NCBI RefSeq assembly: GCF_047948215.1
Contig: NC_134456.1
Coordinates: 204,708,036 to 204,772,035 of the forward strand
Direction: 5' to 3'
Source: Lycorma delicatula
Taxonomy: Eukaryota; Arthropoda; Insecta; Hemiptera; Fulgoridae
DNA: 64,000 nt
Shown here: positions 50,501 through 60,567 of the stretch, piece by piece
Layout: every line of letters starts with the position of its first letter
Numbering within the stretch: the stretch's first letter is position 1
Translations under genes and position numbers: made by a program
The notes under the pieces: model-generated
Told to the model about the DNA's origin: nothing
The model's input: the letters and a program-made list of their open reading frames with translations, nothing else
Database searches by the model: none

Positions 50501-53500
50501 AATGCATATGTCACACGGGGAGCAAGTTTTTCATAATGTTTATGGATTAAATGAATACTCTAGCAAAAAGTAATTTTTTATTGAGTAATATCATCTGTTT
50601 TTCTGCCTGTTAATACAAAGTTGTTGACTGTATTAGCTATACCTTACCACCTATTGACTGCAGAGGAGACAGTTTCAACTAATTATATCTGTTATGGCAG
50701 GCACAATTTATTAAAATATTTATTACACATGCACAAAAATACTAAAATCATAAACAAAATGAAATAAGTCATAGTACTAACAGAGTGCAATAAAGTATTA
50801 AAATATTATAGAACACAGTAGGTTCAAAATAAAATAAAAATATCTGTTTGAGTATTTTCTGGCTACTTCAAAGTAGTCAGAAACTTTTTACCACAATACT
50901 TTTAATTCCACTTCAACTTAAATTGTTTCTCAATCATAGACCGGATGTATTCTGGATACACATATTGTCGTCCTGATGATGTTATTGATGAAGCTTCAAG
51001 AGTAGCAAAAATGTGTTCTGAAATCCAGCAAGTGTCCTTTCTAGGGGGCTAATAATAAGAATGAACGGCACCATGAGCATGCATAAAACTAATGAGGCAT
51101 CAGTTCTTCAAAAGATATATTACATATATTTCCAATCCACAAGTAATATTCATGCAAGCCACTTATTTGCCTGGTTGCAAGCTGGTAAGTGATATGCCTT
51201 GAGTAGGTTTATCAGTTCCATAAAATCCAGCATGGTCTCAAATGATACTTCAGCTTCAAATACTGAAGTATCATTTGAGACCATGCTCTCTTGTTTCAGC
51301 AATTGTATGACCACTACTAAACCAGCTTTCCTGTTCAGATTGGATTCTCTCAACTTATTGTCTTGGAATAAAAAAGAACCCGATTCCTGGTATATTTTCT
51401 TTACAATATTCCAATAAGTCTCTGGGTGTCAAGATCTGGTTTTCTATAGGTCGCTGAAAACTGTCACATGCTGCTAATCATTTTGTAGTACTTCCAATTC
51501 CATCACAAGGTGATTTTGCATGGCTAGTACCAAAAAAGTTCCATTCAGCTATTATCCCAAAGGCTTCTTCATGGTGGCACAAATTGATAAAATTCTTGTA
51601 TTGAGCAGCTGAATCATCACTGAAATAGTGTATATGCTTTATTTCAGTCACTGTCTTAAAGTATTTGATCAGTTCAGTCAAAAATATATCATCATATATA
51701 TGTCAGCAATGACATAATGGCACAGACAATCATTGACCATGCAAATGCTAAGATTCTGAAGCTCACTTTTATTGTAATAAACCACGACTTGATGCAGTGT
51801 AGCTTGGCTGTTTTCCCAATGGAATCCTTGTACAGCATCTTGCACAACAAACGAATAGTTCTCAGCAAAAATCCTACAGGATAATGATATGATATCATTT
51901 AAATTTTCCTTCAGTTGTTTTAAATATGAACTATTATAATATGAAAATATTGATGTTTTGAAATAAATGGTGGCTAGTCAGGCAAAAAACCTTTAAGGAA
52001 AGCTCTTCAATAAAATTTTCCATATTTGCCTCTTGCGTCTCCAATGTGTCTCTGTCTGTATGAATCCTTTGCTTACATTTTATTAGTTCGTCCAAGTATA
52101 ATCTTTAAGCTCATCTAATAAATAGGGCTTCAATCCAGTTTTTCCAGGACACTGTTCACAATGTTGTAGTATGCAATCCTTAGATTCTAAGCTGCAGACA
52201 ATTTTCGCAGTCACTACCTTGTAGTCATCCTTCATCGATATGCTATCACGAGCTTAACATTTTGATGAATGGTACAAACACAAACTGAATGTGTGCCAGC
52301 AGCACCAACTAAAATGCACCATTTTGGCCTAAGTTAAAAACATATTAAGAGCAAATTTCACGCGATAATGTGTGCAGTAAGCTATGAACATCTCTTTTAA
52401 ATTGCATAGAAGTAGACGTTTCTGCATGTAAACTATTTCACCATTGATCCTAACTGAAACAAAATCTTTCTTTCCTGGACAAATTCAGGAAAATTCATCA
52501 TCTTCAAAAAATTTGAGGGCCCGTTGTCTAATCATCCTTCAATCTTCCTCCTTTTTTTTTCTGGTATCGCCAAAATACCAACTTCAGATTTGAGCTTCCT
52601 GACCTACTTCACATTGCTTCACCTACTTCTTCACCTACTTCACCTAATCACATTGAAACCTGGAATTCATTAGATGTTTTCTCATTATTCCAGCTACTTA
52701 CTGGGTGCCATATTTCAAAATTTGAACGTGTTGTGGGCAAGCTGAGATCTAAAGTTTGGTTTTGAGCTCTTCAATCAGGATATCCAGACCTTTACACCCT
52801 TGACATTGCTTATTCTTTAATGTTTGCATTACATCAGTATCACTCAAACCAGCAGCAGCTGCTGCTATAGTAGCAATAGCATCTTGTGCTCTTCTTGCCT
52901 TCTGCTTCAGGTAGCCTTTTGAATTCTGTTTGCTAACTTATTTAAGCTTCAAAGGAGAGACTCCAAGTTGTGACAGTGAGGTATCCATTCTTCCAGAAGC
53001 TTCTACTATTTCCACATCACTAGATTCTGATTCTGGCTGATCACTTTGATCATTCTTTGGCTGAGTCTCTCTTTGAGCCAATCTTTGCCTACATCATGGG
53101 CATAATTTTTGACCTGGCTTGAAATAATAATTTGTTAATGCTTTTAATCAGTCAGCAGAATCAATAACAATAGACCACAATCCTTTTATGGCTTTGTGCA
53201 ACTCTTTTCCAAATGGATTACAGCAGTCCTTCTGTAGGAATTCAAACTTTGTCAGCAAAACAGCCTTGTGATAGGAACATATGTCAGAATCTTCATTAAA
53301 GCTAAATCCAGATCGCTGCTGTAAAGTTCTGTGTCCATTGCTGATAGTTCGTATACAGGAAACAAAAAACTTTTTCCATAATTAAACATTAAAGACTTGT
53401 GGCATTCAGACATCAGGCTTGCCAAAATGGCAGGGCCCAAGAATTTCACTCCATTTTAAAACAATTCAAAACACAGTTGGAGATAACAATAAATGTCACT

Positions 53501-56500
53501 ACTGATTATAGAAGTTATTCACTAACAACTATGCTAATTCACAAAAAGTTGATGCTTATATACTCTTTCTTCAAAAATTTAGAATATTCTAGAAAATGGG
53601 ATTTTACAGAATATTCTAGAACTTTCTATAATGTTCTATAGAATTAGGGTTTCCAGAAAATTCTAGAACATTTAAAAATGGATTTTTTTTTAGATCAGCC
53701 TAGAAAGTTCTACAATAGTCTAAAATTTTCTGGAAGACTGCAAATTTTTTTCAGTATATTGTAAATTTTAGAACATTCTTTAAGAAATCTAATAAAATTC
53801 TGAAGGATTGAATGTTTTTCCACCTTCAGCTGTTTTAATTAACTAGAAATGTCCACAGGTTAAAAATCTATCACATGCAAAAGATTAATCATCTTTGTAA
53901 AGCTTTCTTACGTACTATAATATACAGGTCAAATACAAAATGCATGGATTATCTGTTTAAAAGCTGCCCTTTACACCTATTATAAACTAACAAAATCTGA
54001 GAAGGTGTACCTGAGATATAAGCCTTCAAAGATGGGCTTATAAATCATGATAAAAAATTTTTTACCAAATTTGGAGATAGATTTCTCCTGATATAAGATT
54101 CCAATTGCTTTGAAAGTGCAGGATCCTACACATGACCGTTATTCCATTTTTCAAATTACAAAGATTAAAGAATTAGATAAGCTCAAACTTATATATTTGC
54201 TTCCAAAATATTGTGACAAATTTTTGGGTGAATTTCAGCTGCTATATCTCAAAACAAGGTTTCAAAAGAAACTTGTGACAAACATATTCAGATGTAGCAT
54301 AAAGATTTAACCAACAGTACCAAAATTCAAATCTGTATCTTTATTATTGCCATCAAAATTGTCAAAGATAACAATTTTTACATGTGTTCACAAACTATAA
54401 GTACGTATCCATTTTTCAAGAAGCCACTAAAAATCAGCCATAGTAGATAAAGAGCTGCAATTTGGTAAAATGGCATTTCAGAGTGTGGGGAACCTCCACC
54501 AAAAATTTGATGATATTTGAAGATTGTCAATTGGGAACGATTTTCAAAACTGCACCATTTGACATGGAATGACCCATCATACTTTGTTACTGAGCAGTGA
54601 CGACTCATAGCTAAAATTACAGGAGGGTGCTGCTCCAGAAAAATTTTTTCTGGGCCTTTTCAAGGCTATGGTTAAAGTTTTCTGTAAAATAAAAGAACTG
54701 AAAAAATAATTAATCAAATAGAACAGCTGGAAGCAGGATAATAATCTAATTCTACACTTTATCACATTCAAGAATATAGTACATGGTTTTTAAGCACACT
54801 GTACTTAAACCGTATTCGGTTTAACCAAATAAATAATAAATGTCAATACAGATAATATTCTTTAGTATTATTAGATAATAACTTAATTAAATGTCCTCTT
54901 AAAAACACTATTGTCCAATGGTGCTTAATTTAAATTTCTATGTATATAGAAACAAATACATAATTAGTTTTCATTAATTACTTACTCTTTCGCCCTTCCA
55001 ACATGTTTTTGGACAGATTTGAAATCAAAGAGCCTTGCTTACCACCATCTTCTGATCACCACTGAAAAAACAACTAAACCTCATTCATATTCCTTCTACT
55101 GACTAAACTAGAAAAGGAAATGAACAAGGAACGTTCCATATACACGTGAAGTAAAAAAAAAACTACCTTCCACCAGCACGCCAGGGTCGGCACTTCAGGA
55201 GCACAGTGCTCTCTCTCCCTCCCAGCCTTGCATGCAGCTTCCTATGTGTGCATGCACACAACAGCTAAACCCACGCCGCTAGAACTGTGAAGTGCACAGT
55301 TCATACAAAGACTTTTGTATCTTTTTCATAAACTGGGGGATGGCTACTGACATTAATCTTAAGGATTATATATTGTACAAGTATAAAAAATGGACTCAAT
55401 TTATTAAATATTATCAATAATATTGAGTAGAAAGGGGGTGCTGCATTTCCACAGTGCCTATATGCAAGCTGCCACTTACTGAGAATCCTTTATTATTCTA
55501 TTTGTTCTTAAATATATCTTAACTATAACTGAGGTTTAAGGAAGCTAATGTATTAAGTCTAGTTAAATATAGTAAAGTAGATCTACAAATATTTGCAGAA
55601 TTTCAATATTTAATATGAAAAAGAACAGAAGATGGATGAGGTAGGGAGCTTTAAAAAATTTCTGTTAGCATAAGAGAGTTTTCATATCAAAAAGAAGTCT
55701 GCTGCTGTTAATCGTATCAAGCATGAATTTAGGAATTGAAAAAAAATATTTGTTAGGTATTATATTAGTTAGCTAGGCAGTTCCTGCATTATGTTAAATT
55801 TGTGAAAATTGCTCTTCATTTAGATGAATTGTTAGCAATTTCAGTCATTCATTCACTCTTTCTTTATCTACTTGTTCAAAAGTCATTTCATGCTCCTTGA
55901 TACGATACACGTATATGATGCTGAAATGTAATCCACAGTCACTCATAAGTCACAAACTAAAAGAGATGGTCAAATGAAATAAATATGGCATAAAAGTATG
56001 CAACAAAGACTTAATTTATTTTTCCATGTAATCATCATTTATAGTTAAATATTTCTCCCAATGCTGAACCAGTTTTCTTAATGCATCAATGAAAAATGTT
56101 GGTGGTCTTTCCGTGATCCATGACCTCACTATGTACAGTCCATAATCTGTGAAATGAATACCCTCTTTAACTGCGGAAATAAGTGAAAATCAAAGGTCAC
56201 CAAATTTTGTGAGTGTGGAGGTCATTAATAGGTTCCAATTTTAACTTCACAAGAGCCTCAGCAGTTGCACAAAATATGTGTCGCCAAACATTATTGTCTT
56301 GCAGAATTATAGTTTCTGTAGATTGTCAAACACGACACACATCTCCTAAGGAGTTTTAACTGCCATGTATCACACAGTATTTATGGTCGATCCAGCCTCT
56401 AGGTGGTCAGTCACACACGTATGCTTGGAATCACAGAACACTGTCAAAAAATTTTTTTTTTGCAGAGGATTGTGTTTCATTTTTGGATCGTGATTAACAA

Positions 56501-58599
56501 TATGCCAGCCTTTCATGCTCTGATGTTTTTCTTCTGGGTTGTAAAGATGCATCAGGTTCATTTCCCGTGACAATATTGAAAAGGATGTCATCTCCCTTAT
56601 CACAATAACGTTTCACAACATTTCTTTCATGATCTTTTTTCTTTTCTGAGTTTCCATGGCACCCACCATAAAAAAGATTTTACAATAGCCCAGTTGTACA
56701 AGTAATGTGTCTATCCAGGTAGTAGTGAGGTATGTAATGCAATGGTTATTTTAAATAAATTCATTTACCTCCCATTGGTGCTTTCATCAGTCACAGAAAC
56801 TGGTTGACCACTGCGAGATTCATCCTCAATATTCATTTTACCGCCTTCTGATACACAAAATTTTATTGCCCAATAACTCACAGTACTTTGATCAGCAGTT
56901 TCATCTTCATAAATAGCTTGTAGATGTTGATGAGTGTCACTACATCTACTCTTTCTGCTTTAAAAATTTTATCACTGCATGTGGTTTTAAATGCATTGAT
57001 GTAGTAGCCAAACTTGAATCCATAAAGGTAACTGTCAGAAAATGAAAGAGACAGGTTATCAAGTTTTGGAATGTTAGTAATAAGGGAATGAAACTACAAG
57101 AGATAGCACCTCTTGCTACGTGCAACATTTTGTTCTCGTATTACCTTTCAGTGTGCAATAATTATATTTTAGCCATCTCTCGTATATACTAGTATAAAAT
57201 TAAATGTTTTGTATTGAGTATAGCATTTTATGTAAAAAAGAGAAGACAAATACAGAAGAAAGATTTTTGTGAGAGAAGACACACAGCTGCATATTAGCTT
57301 AATTTTTTGTTCATTTTAGTATTAATTGTTTTCCTCCATTCCTATTGTTTTTAAGATTAATTTAATTCAGGATTATTTCTTTTTAGGATGGGAGAGAAGT
57401 ATCTCGTGAAGAGGGAATGAAATTTGCAAGAAGACATGCAACACTTTTTATTGAATCCAGTGCTAAAACAAAAGATGGTGTTCAGTGTGCCTTTGAAGAA
57501 CTCGTTCAGAAAGTAAGTAAAATGATTTTTTATCATATTATTAAGTAATAATTGTAGAATACTGTATTTTAAAAACTTTTTTTGGAGCAAAAATAATTTC
57601 CAAGCACAATGAAATATTAAAGGTATTCAACATGCACAACATTTCTTTATTAAATTGGAACATTGAGAAAACACAGTTGACCTAATTTCAGTATTGTTAA
57701 ACTTTATTTCTTATTTTAATAAATTTATCAAAAAATGAATCTAGAAATTAATGATCGTATGTTTTTAAACATAAGATCAGATTATAATTTTCAATGTTTT
57801 TAAATATTATTTTCTCAATTATCTTTACTTAAACTCTCAGGTGTTGAATCATCAGTACAGCTACCAGTGTCAGATGCCAAATTGGCTTCTTTTGCACAAC
57901 ATTCTAAATATCATCTCAGAACAATCTTTCACATTTGATAACAGAATTTCAAAAATCATGTTTTTATACTTTTCCCATGTTTTCAAAATTGATTTTATGG
58001 CATTGCTTTTTTATTTTTTGTTACTAATTTTTATTTACCATCATTTCTTCATCTTTGATGAAAAATAGAATAAACTTTGTTAATTTCTAATACAAAGGAG
58101 TCGACTGCTAAATCTAAGTGACATGTGGTTAAATAAATGAATAACTTTATATATCAAAAGCTTGTTGGTTAATTCAATTTTTATACATAATTTTTAAACT
58201 CTTGTACCAAGAGATCATATAAGCACAAAAAGTCATTCTCCTCTGTGTGATGAGTAGTATTTAACCTGAGTCCATTTCTTCTGGTCTAATGCTCTGGTGA
58301 TTTCTTCAGAATAACATATAATTCTTTGTTTAGGAGTGTGTGCAAATGTATTGTTTGCATGTCATGTAGCAAATAATTGTGTTTACTGATTTAAAAATTG
58401 CTCAATTTACAAAATAAGGTTTTTGGTAGAATTAGAAATATTTTTTATTTTTATTTTTTTGTTTTTTTTTTAGATTATACAGACACCAGGTTTATGGGAA
58501 ACACATGTGCAAAATGGTAAGAAGACAATAATGGTAACAGAAGATAACAGTTATTCAATGCCTTCTTCATGTGGTGGGTGGCAATGCAGCGTAGTTTAA
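41469..58599 (+). CDS. Rab18: Rab18, small Ras-family GTPase (complete, five coding exons)
   Basis: Rab18 is a membrane-anchored GTPase linked to ER, lipid droplets and vesicle traffic in animals. Exons are 41469-41536, 44600-44717, 47617-47808, 57387-57512 and 58474-58599. They join in frame to 209 codons plus stop; the human protein is about 206. The start [20 protein letters not shown] matches the family. The nucleotide-binding motifs are all present: [14 protein letters not shown] (switch I), WDTAGQE (split after W by an intron), NKID and SSAK. The C-terminus CGGWQCSVV carries a CAAX-like prenylation end. Introns are 3.1, 2.9, 9.6 and 1.0 kb, and the first three hold transposons. A likely acceptor (ttttacag) at 41436-41443 suggests a 5'UTR intron. 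The first downstream AATAAA that fits a polyadenylation signal is near 59,133. Confidence 0.96.
42326..42490 (+). mobile_element. tRNA-derived SINE, second copy
   Basis: It starts gcctccatggtgcaaatggt (A box), has B box gggtttgaatcctgg at about 42,379, then ggtcaggcatgatattttca, tcatctcatcctct, and ends cccagaggttt plus an A-rich tail. It is the same family and body as the copy at 10,758-10,920. It is in Rab18 intron 1. Confidence 0.86.
42869..43762 (-). mobile_element. Internally deleted mariner with well-kept ~47-bp TIRs
   Basis: The left end cgagggacattcaataatta and the right end taattattgaatgcccttca are inverted copies, and similarity continues for about 47 bp to gtagagaaaaaac. TA flanks both ends (42,867, 43,763). 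On the minus strand an N-terminal part remains ([20 protein letters not shown] near 43,560) and a C-terminal part ([39 protein letters not shown]). The catalytic middle (DETW, HDNARPH) is missing, so the copy is non-autonomous. Confidence 0.85.
43763..44599. other. Rab18 intron 1, no feature assigned
   Basis: The stretch 44,160-44,440 is less AT-rich and has a short palindrome (ggttcttaaaaagaacc), perhaps an unknown repeat. No motif was recognised. Confidence 0.35.
44600..44717 (+). CDS. Rab18: Rab18 exon 2: switch I
   Basis: The acceptor is ttttttcag, ending at 44599. It encodes [20 protein letters not shown], then [19 protein letters not shown]; donor gtcagt follows at 44718. Phase 0. Confidence 0.95.
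45780..46150 (+). mobile_element. Tc1/mariner-type transposase C-terminal relic
   Basis: In the plus strand near 45,955-46,040 the translation reads [20 protein letters not shown], then [12 protein letters not shown]. This follows the WIGRGGPxxWPPRSPDLTPLDFFLWGHIK block, same broad type as the element at 32.7-34.0 kb. No ends were found. Confidence 0.5.
47471..47616 (+). repeat. Duplicated segment, parent copy: end of Rab18 intron 2 with acceptor
   Basis: From gtgtgttttaactttcccaa to the ttttttttgtag acceptor, this ~145-bp stretch recurs at 48,636-48,777 with few changes. Confidence 0.9.
47617..47808 (+). CDS. Rab18: Rab18 exon 3: switch II to NKID
   Basis: The acceptor is ttttttgtag, ending at 47616; 64 codons; donor gtatgg at 47809. 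It starts [20 protein letters not shown] and ends MLVGNKIDK. About 145 bp upstream of this acceptor, including the pyrimidine tract, is duplicated in the next intron at 48636-48777, where the AG is lost. Confidence 0.95.
47880..49330 (-). mobile_element. Probable non-LTR retrotransposon RT relic
   Basis: A minus-strand segment near 49,040-48,960 reads [18 protein letters not shown], resembling the QAGFRKGRSTIDNIF block of LINE reverse transcriptases. Other blocks are out of frame and I could not place YADD. The 48.6-48.8 kb duplication lies inside it. Confidence 0.4.
48636..48777 (+). repeat. Duplicated segment, copy in Rab18 intron 3 (acceptor AG lost)
   Basis: It is nearly identical to 47,471-47,616, including aaatataaatcgttgtggaa and the T tract, but ends ttttttttgttgg where the parent has ttttttttgtagg. 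The exon itself is not duplicated. Confidence 0.9.
49785..50515 (+). repeat. Left terminal inverted repeat of the large element
   Basis: It is inverted relative to 53,875-54,575. The best conserved part is around 50,060-50,110 (gatatagcagctgaaattca). Divergence is much greater than in the perfect inverted repeats elsewhere in the window, so this is an old insertion. Confidence 0.75.
50930..53450 (-). pseudogene. Orphan ORF of the large element, frameshifted (function unknown)
   Basis: Minus-strand blocks in order: [20 protein letters not shown] (53,449), a Cys pair [13 protein letters not shown], an Asp/Glu/Ser-rich stretch ([17 protein letters not shown]), [15 protein letters not shown], a [12 protein letters not shown] cysteine block (about 52,170), [20 protein letters not shown] and [20 protein letters not shown] (51,630-51,500), and a C-terminal [10 protein letters not shown] block (about 50,975). 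The FSDxxAxQYKN and [11 protein letters not shown] blocks match uncharacterised, multi-copy proteins I recall from insect and cnidarian genomes; I know no assigned activity. The conserved Asp, Cys and His suggest a metal-dependent or zinc-binding enzyme, which is inference. Stops and frameshifts are frequent. Confidence 0.6.
51229..51287. repeat. Perfect 25-bp inverted repeat, 9-nt loop
   Basis: The arms at 51,229-51,253 (agcatggtctcaaatgatac...) and 51,263-51,287 are exact reverse complements. It interrupts the orphan ORF and adds sequence that has no place in its frame. Confidence 0.93.
53581..53668. promoter_or_regulatory. Cluster of heat-shock-element arrays (nGAAn/nTTCn)
   Basis: Three perfect arrays with 5-bp spacing: GAA-TTC-GAA at 53,582-53,594, GAA-TTC-GAA-TTC at 53,609-53,626, and TTC-GAA-TTC-GAA at 53,651-53,668. 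Weaker pieces continue to about 53,800. They lie 130-220 bp upstream of the orphan ORF start at 53,449 (minus strand), inside the large element. HSF binding is inference from the motif. Confidence 0.55.
53875..54575 (-). repeat. Right terminal inverted repeat of the large element
   Basis: This is the partner of 49,785-50,515. It contains gaatttcagctgctatatct at about 54,230-54,250 and ends outward with ttgacatggaat at 54,559-54,570. Confidence 0.75.
54595..55475. mobile_element. hAT-like non-autonomous element, 881 bp, 8-bp target duplication
   Basis: The left end cagtgacgactcatagctaa resembles hAT termini (CAGTGGCG...); the right end reads agctgccac. The 8-bp direct repeat ttactgag is at 54,587-54,594 and again at 55,476-55,483. 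No transposase is seen. The inner stretch 55,160-55,290 is GC-rich. Confidence 0.75.
55990..57180 (-). mobile_element. Mariner relic, nearly full length
   Basis: Minus-strand blocks in order: [13 protein letters not shown] (56,990), [35 protein letters not shown], then a part overlapping [12 protein letters not shown] and [22 protein letters not shown] (56,190) and a terminal NDDYMEK. The ends share agagatgg in inverted orientation near 55,963 and 57,175. Many stops. It ends about 200 bp before Rab18 exon 4. Confidence 0.72.
57387..57512 (+). CDS. Rab18: Rab18 exon 4: SSAK (G5) block
   Basis: The acceptor is tttttag, ending at 57386; 42 codons; donor gtaagt at 57513. It encodes [20 protein letters not shown], then [20 protein letters not shown] and QK. 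Phase 0 both ends. Confidence 0.95.
57513..58473. other. Rab18 intron 4, no feature seen
   Basis: AT-rich. No transposon motif recognised; the open frame 57,841-58,068 is low-complexity. Confidence 0.5.
58474..58599 (+). CDS. Rab18: Rab18 exon 5: C-terminal tail and prenylation end
   Basis: The acceptor is tttttttag, ending at 58473. It encodes IIQTPGLWE, a variable tail, and CGGWQCSVV before taa at 58597-58599. The two cysteines near the end match the CGGYCSVL-type end I recall for vertebrate Rab18. Confidence 0.94.
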   Translation: MIQTPGLWETHVQNGKKTIMVTEDNSYSMPSSCGGWQCSVV

Positions 58600-60140
58600 T
58601 TTATTTTATTTAATTCAAAAATGTTAGGTTTTATAATATTTTTTTTTATTCATTATTGGATTATGGTTTTCCCTCAATGTTATCATCATTACTATTAGGA
58701 ACTGTATATTATTTTTAAACCTTTTTTTTATCATACTTCAACAGTAAATCATAACTAAAGCTGCTAGTTGCTGAAATCTGTAATATGAAGTTCTATGTGT
58801 AACTAATATTGCAAATATTCTGCAGTCTTTTATAAGCTGCTAACTCATAAGTGAATGTTTATTAATTATATGTAGCTTTAAAAATTATTAATATCAATTA
58901 ATTTTGGCTAATATTTATAGAAATATTTAGTTAATTATTTTTTTTAACTTAGTGTTGATATTAAATACTTTATAATCATGATAAATAGAAATTTTGATAA
59001 CTATTATTTACGTTCCTGTTATTATATATATATATCTTTTTCTTAGTTTTATTTTTTTATATTATGTTATGGTACTGAATATATTCTATGAAATAGTATG
59101 TCAACTGAAAGAATTGTAATAATCTTTGCATGAATAAAGAGAGCTTTGGTATAGAATCAATAACAGAAAGTACTTTATAAATTACTCGTATTGTGTCGTA
59201 CTTGGATAAACACAACTTATTTATTATTGCAATAGCATCATCTCATTTAAATTTTTCACACTTCATCTTTTGTTCAGAATTTATTATTTTTTATGTGCAA
59301 GTATATTATATAAAATAGTATTTATGAGATTTGATCTTATTCTTAGAGATTAATAATCTCTTTAAGCACCAGTAAACATTTTTTACAGTAATTACCTATT
59401 TTGTGGCTTGGACATAAAATTTTTTATGGTATTATAATTCTTTTCAAAATTGTATATTTTTTACAGCTTGTTATTCTCCTATAACTAAATTTTATATTTA
59501 TCTTATATTGTGTTATTTTTGGCACCCAATGTAATTTGTTTTTTGGCAGTATTTATTAATGTTAGGCCCTTACAGAAGGATTTTACCCCACTTCACTATT
59601 TTACTATTCATTAAAATAAAGTACATGAAGTTTCTGTTTTGTTACTATTCATTCATTAAAATAAAAGTACATGAATTGTTACTATTCATTAAAATAAAGT
59701 ACATGATTAACTGTTAAGGTTTGTAGTGGGTATTTTTATTGTGACTTCTATAGTTTCAGTCAATATTCTTGCAAAGTAACAACACATATTTTTTATAAAA
59801 TGTTAATCCAGCTTATTTTCAGTCCAATGACTGCATGTGAAATTTTACCAGAAAGAGTATTTGCATTGAAAAGTGATAAGTTAATAATAATCATGTAACA
59901 ATATAACTATTACATATATATTTTTAATAAAAATTATTATTTTATTGTTTATTATTATATTATGTATGTGCAGTAATTTTTACCTTATTTGAATAAATAC
60001 TATACAGTTTTTTATTTTATTTTTGTTCATAATTATCTAGATTATACTCCGTAATGAGATACAAGAGTTATGAAGATTTCGTAACGCATTTTTCTTATGA
60101 TTTCCAAGTTACTCCTTTTCTTTACCACAATGTCTGATCA
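58600..60140. other. Rab18 3'UTR and downstream intergenic sequence
   Basis: Candidate polyadenylation signal aataaa near 59,133. The rest is AT-rich with no gene. Confidence 0.45.
59601..59706. repeat. Three copies of a ~28-bp repeat containing AATAAA
   Basis: ttactattcattaaaataaa followed by gtacatga occurs at 59,601 and 59,679, and with a 4-bp plus 1-bp expansion at 59,642. Confidence 0.88.
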
Positions 60141-60240
60141 GTCTGTTGATCAGATCTTGGGTGGAAGATCTGAAACCACAGTTCTTTTCAGTTGTAGGGA
60201 GAAAGACTTACAAGCTGCCATTTTGTTATTGCAAGGATGC

Positions 60241-60567
60241 AAAAAATAACTCATTATTACATAGTGTAACACTCCGTTACAGGAGGCACTCCATTTACTC
60301 GATCATACATTCATCCTCTGATGAGTGTGTAAATGTAGTCCTTGTACATTCTCAGTTTGACCATTCCTGAGTGGTTTGTAAGCATAGCTTACAAAGGATG
60401 CTTTGTAAGTGGTTTGTAAGCTATGCTTACAAACCACTCAGGAATGGTCAAACTGAGAATGTACAAGGACTACATTTACACACTCATCAGAGGATGAATG
60501 TATGATCGAGTAAATGGAGTGCCTCCTGTAACGGAGTGTTACACTATGTAATAATGAGTTATTTTTT
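60241..60567. repeat. Perfect 155-bp inverted repeat, 17-nt spacer
   Basis: Arms 60,241-60,395 and 60,413-60,567 are exact reverse complements base for base (start aaaaaataactcattattac; end gttatttttt). The spacer holds gctttgtaagt, itself echoing the arm tip. Such a structure would form a strong hairpin in DNA or RNA. No coding function is seen. Confidence 0.95.

Larger units (their letters stand above)
49785..54575 (-). mobile_element. Large DNA element with ~700-bp terminal inverted repeats and an orphan ORF
   Basis: The flank 49,785-50,515 and the reverse complement of 53,875-54,575 align along their whole length with moderate divergence. Shared in order: attccatgtcaa, cattttaccaaatt, a cacaagtttctttt block, gagatatagcagctgaaatt, caaatttggt and ctttgaaggyttatatct. 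Between them lies a decayed minus-strand ORF (see the pseudogene entry) whose start is near the right TIR. The element sits in Rab18 intron 3. Long TIRs around a single ORF point to a cut-and-paste DNA transposon, but I cannot assign the superfamily. A hAT element is inserted just beyond the right TIR. Confidence 0.75.

Noticed and set aside
57841..58068. 75-residue plus-strand frame in Rab18 intron 4
   Set aside because: Phe/Tyr/Leu-rich composition from AT-rich DNA, no motif, and not needed for the complete Rab18 frame.
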